This document shows, piece by piece, positions 56,564 through 64,000 of a stretch of 64,000 bases of DNA (the stretch's first letter is position 1; every line of letters starts with the position of its first letter). The notes under the pieces are model-generated. The model worked only from the letters and a program-made list of their open reading frames with translations. It had not been told where the DNA came from and made no database searches. Source of the DNA: Mesoterricola silvestris (GTDB taxonomy: Bacteria; Acidobacteriota; Holophagae; Holophagales; Holophagaceae); NCBI RefSeq assembly GCF_030295405.1, contig NZ_AP027080.1, positions 248,001-312,000 of the forward strand, read 5' to 3'. The translations under genes were made by a program, and so were the position numbers.

Positions 56564-57616
56564 CTACAGGGTCTGCCGGATTCTCTCTAGGTTTGCTTGG
56601 AAGTGAAAGGTGTTGAGGAAATTTGACCGGCAATTTGCCGAGAATTGGTCTTGGTTTTCTCGGATCTTGCTGGCGGCCTCCATGATGGCCATGGGGGAGG
56701 GGTCCTTCACGAAGATCCCTTCCTGGCCGTCGCGCATGAATTCGGGAAGCGAGCCAACAGGTGATGCTAAGCTTGGTGCGCCCAGCATTTGGGCCCGCGG
56801 TAGTACGCCGCTCTGGGTTGTGCGTTTATAGAGATTCCAGGTGCAGACGCTCTGAAGGTATAGATTGTTGATTTCCTCGTTGGTGAGCGGACGCCCGCAC
56901 TGAACCCGGAGGCGGTTTCCGAGCTTTCGCAGAGCTCGTTTGAAGGCCGTTGAGGTCGGCGTCGGGGAACGTGAAGCGAGAAGGAAGGTAAGGGAGGAAT
57001 CCTGGTCCGCCGCGAATTCCATGAAACGAACGAAGGCGTCAAAGGCATGCCCCGGGCAAATGGTGCCGATGTAGCTCACAAAGCGGCGCTCCGGTAGTTC
57101 CCCCTTGGGGCACTCATCCGTGAGTAGAAGCGGAATATACTCTACGTGGTGGTTGTACCGAACGTCGCCCTGGTGATAGAGTTCCATCGCCCGCTTTGAT
57201 GAGAGAATGACCAGGTCCGACAGTTTGAGGAGGTCCACTGAGAACCTGTGGGCTAGGGTCAGCTTTAGGGTGGAGTAGGGACCTTCGGTTCGCAGATAGG
57301 TGGGAATGGATTCCCAAGGTTCATGATAGACGTAGGCCACTTTTAGGCCACAGCCCTTCATTCGCCGCGCCAAGGTGGCATTGTTCGGGGCCATGTTATA
57401 GAAGAGCGCTAGATCGAATGACCTCAGATCGATTGCGCCCGGACCCTCGGCCTCAAGGATCGGTGCTGTCTCGGCCAGTTCCTTGAAGAGTTTGTAAGAC
57501 GGATGCAGCAGGAACGCTACGGAATGCCCCAATGCTTGATAACCCAGGGCATAGGCCATCAAGTGAGAGGCATGTGCGGGCGAGAAGTGGAGTGAGACGA
57601 GAAGTACCTTTGGCAT
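56564..57616 (-). CDS. GT4-like (GT-B fold) glycosyltransferase
   Basis: 350 residues. The N-terminal half (VLLVSLHFSPAHASHLMAYA) and the C-terminal half with RAQMLGAPSLASPVGSLPEF and GQEGIFVKDPSPMAI are typical of GT-B enzymes, where the latter region binds the nucleotide sugar. It is a likely heptosyl- or hexosyltransferase of the island; the acceptor is unknown. It is on the opposite strand, with its stop 4 bases from the ColD-like stop. The upstream ribosome site is weak. Confidence 0.78.
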   Translation of the reverse strand: MPKVLLVSLHFSPAHASHLMAYALGYQALGHSVAFLLHPSYKLFKELAETAPILEAEGPGAIDLRSFDLALFYNMAPNNATLARRMKGCGLKVAYVYHEPWESIPTYLRTEGPYSTLKLTLAHRFSVDLLKLSDLVILSSKRAMELYHQGDVRYNHHVEYIPLLLTDECPKGELPERRFVSYIGTICPGHAFDAFVRFMEFAADQDSSLTFLLASRSPTPTSTAFKRALRKLGNRLRVQCGRPLTNEEINNLYLQSVCTWNLYKRTTQSGVLPRAQMLGAPSLASPVGSLPEFMRDGQEGIFVKDPSPMAIMEAASKIRENQDQFSANCRSNFLNTFHFQANLERIRQTL

Positions 57617-57894
57617 AATCGCTTTCGTAACGGAGATGATTCCGCCTGGGGCGGCTCAGGGTTCCCGGTGGGGGAATCGTGCCTTCGCGTGGGATACGAA
57701 GTTTCGATTCGAGCGTTAAAGAACATCCTAGCATCAGAGGAACGCACCTGTACCGATGTTCGCCGTAACCAAAGCCCGCACGGCAGATCGAATGCCAGCT
57801 CGTCAATGCATCGATTGGTTTGCGGTTCGATTTACGCTGTCAATGCCGTAAAGTTGGGATTATTATTGTATATAGAGAAGCTCGGGGAGGGCAT
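57617..57894 (+). promoter_or_regulatory. gap before the small-peptide operon
   Basis: 278 bases between divergent genes with no recognisable gene. The right end is strongly AT-rich and has a TATATA (57869-57874), 20 bases upstream of the next start, but I find no well-spaced -35. It probably contains promoters in both directions. Confidence 0.3.
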
Positions 57895-58023
57895 ATGTAC
57901 ACAGATCCAGGCTCTGGTTCAATGATAATTCAGGTCCTTATTGCGGCAGCCGTAGGAGGAGCGATTACTCTTATTGCGAAAATCAAAACGCTCTTCCATC
58001 GGAAACAGGGGAAGGGTGAATGA
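57895..58023 (+). CDS. 42-residue single-pass membrane peptide (DPGSGS type)
   Basis: It begins MYTDPGSGSMIIQVL, followed by a hydrophobic helix (about residues 10-30) and a basic tail (KIKTLFHRKQGKGE). The ATG has a strong GGGGAGGG ribosome site, and the stop overlaps the next start (ATGA), so translation is coupled to the methyltransferase. Short proteins with a Y-x-DPGxGS start and one helix occur in other polysaccharide clusters as I recall them; I know of no assigned function. It may be a small membrane partner of the last gene in the unit. Confidence 0.75.
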   Translation: MYTDPGSGSMIIQVLIAAAVGGAITLIAKIKTLFHRKQGKGE

Positions 58024-59417
58024 CTCATATCAAGGGAATGAGGGCTTCCTTTCGAGATCCTGCCGGGAAATTAATTCGGCACGATAATAAGATAATTAGG
58101 TGGATTGCTCCAGAATCAGAAGATGCCTTCCGTCTAATTGAATCTTCCAGTGAAATTAAAGGCTTTATTAGTCGAAATTCGATTATTCCATATGATCGAG
58201 TAGATGGCGATCTAAGTTTAAATTTTGCGGGGATTGGTAAGGGAGGAGTATGGGTTGAGCACCCGCGAATTGCATTTCCCACCTACCCGGAAGAGTGGAC
58301 GTTCGGCATGTTAAAGGCTGCGGCGTCCCTCAGTTTGGAATTAGCGGACGCCATCCTGGCTGATGGATTAGAACTAAAAGACTGCACCCCCTACAACGTC
58401 CTATTCCGGGGGGCTGAACCTACTTTCGTTGATCTCCTCTCCTTCACTCCATTCACCGGAAGATCAGTATGGGGGGCCTATGGGCAGTGCCTCCGGACGT
58501 TCATGCTTCCGCTCTGGCTATGCAAGGATTTTGGCTTGCGTCTTGACCGACTCTTCCTGTGTGAAAGAGAAGGTATAAGCCCGGAGGAGGCAGGCCGTTT
58601 GGTGGGACTGGGTCGAAAACTCCTTCCACCCTACCTTTACTGGCTTGCAATTCCGGGGCTTCTTGCGAAATTCCTTCCGGCAATACGCGAATCCTCTCTG
58701 GAAGTAGAGGTCTCAAAACGCCTCCATCGGATGAGGATCCGATCTCTGGTACAGGCACTGAGTTCCTGCCGGAGGCATCAAGGCTCGTCCAACTGGACGG
58801 AATATACGGCCGATCGTAATTACGGCGATTCGGACCTCGCGGGCAAATTGGCTATGGTTTGCGCTGCGTTGGATGGGCTTGGCCCAAACGATGTTGTATT
58901 GGACGTCGGCGCGAATACGGGAGAATTTTCCGTGCTGGCCGCCCAGCGGGGGATGCAGGTGGTCTCCCTTGATTCCGACGAGCAATCTTTGGACCTCCTT
59001 TGGGAAAAGGCAAGGACCCATGGGTATAATATCCTTCCCCTTGTGATGAATATTGCTCGTCCAACGCCTGCCACAGGGTGGAAGGGTGAAGAACAAATTT
59101 CCTTCATGGACCGCGCCTCGGGGGCCTTTGACCTGATTTTGGCCTTGGCCGTAATCCATCATCTTCGATTCACAGAGGGGGTGCCGCTTGCCCTGCAGGT
59201 TGACCTATTCTCTACGCTCACCAAAGGACGGCTATTGGTGGAATGGGTGGGCACAAAAGATGAAAGAGTTGTGGAATTGATTAGGCGTTTTGGGTATCTC
59301 CCCGCAGATTATACTAAGGCCCAGTTCGAAGCCGCGCTGGAAGACAAATTTCAAGTGCTGAGTCATGAACAAGTCGGTCAGACAGACCGGTGGATATACT
59401 TATGCGAGAAACGCTAA
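58020..59417 (+). CDS. class I SAM-dependent methyltransferase with extra N-terminal domain
   Basis: 465 residues. The C-terminal half is a Rossmann methyltransferase: motif I VVLDVGANTGEFS at residues 292-304 and an acidic end of strand 2 in VVSLDSDE. The N-terminal half (about 1-240) starts with SFRDPAGKLIRHDNKI and contains LELKDCTPYNVLF then PTFVDLLSF (residues 117-142). That pair resembles the catalytic and metal loops of aminoglycoside-phosphotransferase-like kinases, and similar N-termini are found in NoeA-like methyltransferases. A kinase-like fold is inference. It overlaps the small peptide gene by 4 bases and the next gene by 16. Confidence 0.75.
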   Translation: MTHIKGMRASFRDPAGKLIRHDNKIIRWIAPESEDAFRLIESSSEIKGFISRNSIIPYDRVDGDLSLNFAGIGKGGVWVEHPRIAFPTYPEEWTFGMLKAAASLSLELADAILADGLELKDCTPYNVLFRGAEPTFVDLLSFTPFTGRSVWGAYGQCLRTFMLPLWLCKDFGLRLDRLFLCEREGISPEEAGRLVGLGRKLLPPYLYWLAIPGLLAKFLPAIRESSLEVEVSKRLHRMRIRSLVQALSSCRRHQGSSNWTEYTADRNYGDSDLAGKLAMVCAALDGLGPNDVVLDVGANTGEFSVLAAQRGMQVVSLDSDEQSLDLLWEKARTHGYNILPLVMNIARPTPATGWKGEEQISFMDRASGAFDLILALAVIHHLRFTEGVPLALQVDLFSTLTKGRLLVEWVGTKDERVVELIRRFGYLPADYTKAQFEAALEDKFQVLSHEQVGQTDRWIYLCEKR

Positions 59418-60979
59418 AACGATACTGGAGACAGGCCCTTTCGGCCATGGTGCTGGGCCATTTGATTTTCTTGCACTCTTGGATTCTCCTTCTTGGACCT
59501 TCCCCGCGAGAATTTCTGATTGCTAGACCTCCCGGGGGTATTGCCTTTCTGGGTTTGTCCCTCAATATCTTGATCTCGACCATCGGCACCTTCCTCGTGC
59601 TGCGACGGGCGGAGGAAAATTCCAAGGCCTATGGTGCCCTGGCAATCGCTTTGGTATGCCTTGGCTGTCTCTCCTTGGCGCGAGCCGTCGTGCCTAGCCT
59701 TCCTGCGAGACTCGCTATATTGGCCTATTCAAAATGGAGGCCCTTTGCATTTGCAATTCCGGTGATCGCCCTTGTTTTGGCCATTGTGATCCAGGGCCTG
59801 GGAAACCTCCTCAGGGCTTGCGTAAGAGGCCTCCTGGTGCTTTCGCCGCTGGTGCCTGTTCTGTGGTTTCAGGCGTTCGAGTCCTTGACCAAAAGAATCC
59901 TGTTCCCGGTCACTCCATTCTCACCTGTGATCGAAGTTCAGCCCGTGCCAGAGGGAAAGGATGTCTGGATTCTAGTTTTCGATGAGCTTGATTACCGAAT
60001 ATGTTTTGAGACGCCTGGAACCCGGGGCCGTTACCCGGAGTTAAATACACTTCGTGACCAAGCGTTTTCCGCCGATCGGGCCTATCCGCCGGCCGGCGAC
60101 ACCATCATTTCCGTTCCTGCGATGATGAGAGGCGAGGTAATTGAAAATACTCAGCCGCTCAACGCCTCAACCCTCCTTTTCAAGGCTCCTGGGCGGTCTC
60201 TGCAAACCTGGGATCCGAGCGAGTCCCTCATTGGCGATTTACATGGTGCTGGCTACCGCATCGCCGTCGCAGGCTGGATGATCCCCTACAACCGCCTATT
60301 TAGCCGCTATGCGGAGGAATCAAAATTCCTGCTGTATTACCGTTACGGAATTTGGCAAGAATTGAATCAATCCCTGACAGGCTCCATGATGACTCAGGCG
60401 GTGGACCTCTACCCCTTTATCAAGGACGGACTTAATTCCTATCTGGCTTCCCCTGCCATTGAAAGTCGGCAGCAGCGCAAGACCGAGGAAGAGTTGGAAT
60501 CCTTTGTAGACCATCTGGTCGAGGGGAGCCGATTAGACTTCTATTGGGTTCATTACCCTATCCCCCATGGTCCCGCGATCTCAGGTCCCAGCGGTAGCTA
60601 CCTGGAGAACATTGGGTACATGGATCAGGCGCTGGGAAGATTCCGGAAGGCGATGTCGGCTAAAGGGCGGTGGGATTCTTCCACGGTCATTCTTATCGCG
60701 GACCATTGGTTGCGTAAGAACTCGGACCCTACCCTGAAGTTGTTCCAGTTGGGTCTTGCGGGGCGTTGGGACAAGGTCGACCACAGGATTCCATTCATTG
60801 TGAAGTTCCCTGGGAGCAAAGTGGCGATGAGGTACAGCCACCCTTTCAACCTGACCCTGCTCCGCAAGCTGATCCCGGAAATGATGGGCGGAAAAGTCCG
60901 AACACCGAGTCAGCTTGCGGAGTGGATTGAGACCCAAAAAGGATTTGGGGAAAGCCCGGTGACTTCCACCTTGCCTTAA
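59402..60979 (+). CDS. membrane-anchored alkaline phosphatase/sulfatase-superfamily enzyme
   Basis: 525 residues. Four to five hydrophobic helices (about 12-165) are followed by a periplasmic domain with superfamily metal-site segments: WILVFDELDYRI, GDTIISVPAMMRGE (nucleophile Thr/Ser region), HYPIPHGP and VILIADHWLRK. The plan is that of lipopolysaccharide phosphoethanolamine or phosphoglycerol transferases, so it may decorate the polysaccharide or a lipid. The ATG at 59402 lies inside the methyltransferase end, with GGTGG about 8 bases upstream; a GTG at 59390 is also in frame. Substrate unknown. Confidence 0.75.
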   Translation: MRETLKRYWRQALSAMVLGHLIFLHSWILLLGPSPREFLIARPPGGIAFLGLSLNILISTIGTFLVLRRAEENSKAYGALAIALVCLGCLSLARAVVPSLPARLAILAYSKWRPFAFAIPVIALVLAIVIQGLGNLLRACVRGLLVLSPLVPVLWFQAFESLTKRILFPVTPFSPVIEVQPVPEGKDVWILVFDELDYRICFETPGTRGRYPELNTLRDQAFSADRAYPPAGDTIISVPAMMRGEVIENTQPLNASTLLFKAPGRSLQTWDPSESLIGDLHGAGYRIAVAGWMIPYNRLFSRYAEESKFLLYYRYGIWQELNQSLTGSMMTQAVDLYPFIKDGLNSYLASPAIESRQQRKTEEELESFVDHLVEGSRLDFYWVHYPIPHGPAISGPSGSYLENIGYMDQALGRFRKAMSAKGRWDSSTVILIADHWLRKNSDPTLKLFQLGLAGRWDKVDHRIPFIVKFPGSKVAMRYSHPFNLTLLRKLIPEMMGGKVRTPSQLAEWIETQKGFGESPVTSTLP

Positions 60980-60988
60980 TGGCCTTCG

Positions 60989-63085
<2,097 letters not shown>

Positions 63086-63274
63086 GGATTCTCCTGGGAC
63101 CTCGGTCCCGAAGTGGCTCCCTGATTGCGATCCCTCCATGAAACCCTCCGCCGGAACGTATGGGAGGAGGTGGGCTTCCTGCAGAGGTCGCTGCCGACGG
63201 GAGCGAACGGATCGGCACGTCAATCCTATCACATTGGGAAATAAGAGGCCCGTCTTCCCTGCCCCCGGGGAGGG

Positions 63275-64000
63275 TCAGGGCAGGTACCAGGCCACCGTCC
63301 TGCGGAGGCCTTCCCGGAAGTCCACCTGGGGCTCCCAGCCGAGCTCGGTCCGGATCCGGGTGGAGTCGATGGCGTAGCGGCGATCGTGGCCGGGGCGGTC
63401 CCGCACGAAGGTCAGCAGCCGGTGTCCGGTTCCCTGGGGCCTGCCCAGCCGGCTGTCCACCGCCTCGCACAGCTGGTTGAGGAGCTCCAGGTTCCTCCAT
63501 TCGTTCCGGCCGCCCACGCAGTAGGTCCGTCCCGGGATGCCCCGGAGGGCCGCGGCTTCCAGGGCGGCGCAATGGTCCTCCACGTAGAGCCAGTCGCGGA
63601 CCTGCTGGCCATCGCCGTACACGGGCACGGGTTCCCCCTTGGCGAGGCGGTCGATGGCCAGGGGGATGAGCTTTTCGCGGTGCTGCCGGGGGCCATAGTT
63701 GTTCGAGCAGTTGGTCGTGATGGCCGGGAATCCGTAGGTGTGGTGGTAGGCCCGGACCAGATGGTCGCTCCCGGCCTTGGTGGCGCTGTAGGGGCTGTTG
63801 GGGGCGTAGGGGGTCGTTTCCGAGAAGGCGCCGGTCTCTCCCAGCGCGCCGTATACCTCATCGGTGGACACGTGGACGAAGCGGCACCCGGTATCCCCGG
63901 CCCAGACCTGGCGGGCCGCCTCGAGCAGCGAGAAGGTGCCGAGGAGGTTGGTCGCCACGAAGGCGGCTGGACCCGTGATGCTGTTGTCCACATGGCTTTC
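63275..64000 (-). CDS. rfbB: dTDP-glucose 4,6-dehydratase (5' end outside window)
   Basis: The visible 241 residues begin at the ESHVDNSI segment and include VSTDEVYG and [15 protein letters not shown] (catalytic YxxxK), NCSNNYGP and the C-terminal [12 protein letters not shown], all diagnostic of RmlB. It forms dTDP-4-keto-6-deoxy-glucose for rhamnose or related sugars. The N-terminal NAD-binding part lies beyond the right edge. It sits upstream of pnp in the same direction, suggesting that sugar-nucleotide genes continue outside the window. Confidence 0.95.
   Translation of the reverse strand, partial: ESHVDNSITGPAAFVATNLLGTFSLLEAARQVWAGDTGCRFVHVSTDEVYGALGETGAFSETTPYAPNSPYSATKAGSDHLVRAYHHTYGFPAITTNCSNNYGPRQHREKLIPLAIDRLAKGEPVPVYGDGQQVRDWLYVEDHCAALEAAALRGIPGRTYCVGGRNEWRNLELLNQLCEAVDSRLGRPQGTGHRLLTFVRDRPGHDRRYAIDSTRIRTELGWEPQVDFREGLRRTVAWYLP

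Overview
The window is high-GC bacterial chromosome with very dense gene packing. An Oar-type TonB-dependent receptor with an N-terminal carboxypeptidase-regulatory-like domain, a FadL-type porin, lipopolysaccharide-type sugar genes and the overall housekeeping content point to a Gram-negative bacterium. My best guess is an Acidobacteriota member of the Holophagae (Geothrix/Holophaga-like), but no 16S rRNA gene is present and this is inference.

Layout. 1-5533: a 3'-truncated RluA pseudouridine synthase, a secreted M16 peptidase, a YwiC-like membrane protein, a uracil-DNA glycosylase-superfamily protein and a small unknown gene. 5548-15018 (minus strand): one methionine operon under a SAM-I (S-box) riboswitch, in the order metY-like, metX, aspartate kinase, a fused homocysteine methyltransferase/methylene-THF reductase, a 2Fe-2S ferredoxin and metH. 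Every junction overlaps by 4 to 8 bases. 15041-16804: recN. 17136-22160 (plus): five genes (isocitrate/isopropylmalate dehydrogenase-like, HMG-CoA-lyase-like, class III CoA-transferase, LeuC-like, LeuD-like) that can be read as a reversible CoA-thioester citramalate route. 22189-23004: inverted repeats and a toxin-antitoxin remnant whose toxin carries an in-frame internal deletion. 23174-32072: prolyl oligopeptidase, TonB-dependent receptor, MFS transporter, FadL-type porin and rlmB.

32080-46145 is the classic translation/transcription block: tRNA-Tyr, -Gly and -Thr, tuf, rpmG, tRNA-Trp, secE, nusG, rplK, rplA, rplJ, rplL, rpoB, rpoC. RpoB carries an extra N-terminal segment with four cysteine pairs that looks like two zinc ribbons.

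46232-60979 is a visibly more AT-rich surface-polysaccharide island between rpoC and pnp. It holds Wzz-like, Wzy-like and Wzx-like membrane proteins, three GDP-heptose genes (hddC, gmhA, hddA), two glycosyltransferases and a Gmd / Fcl-type / ColD-like set. The ColD-like protein has histidine in place of the PLP lysine, so the island may make a GDP-3,6-dideoxy sugar, possibly a 3,6-dideoxyheptose. A tight three-gene unit closes it: a 42-residue peptide, a methyltransferase with an extra N-terminal domain, and a membrane-bound alkaline-phosphatase-superfamily enzyme. The window ends with pnp and a 5'-truncated rfbB (minus strand).

The two best candidates for undescribed biology are the RpoB zinc-ribbon insert and the peptide/methyltransferase/phosphatase-superfamily trio. 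The heptose-plus-ColD pathway and the citramalyl-CoA-like operon come next.
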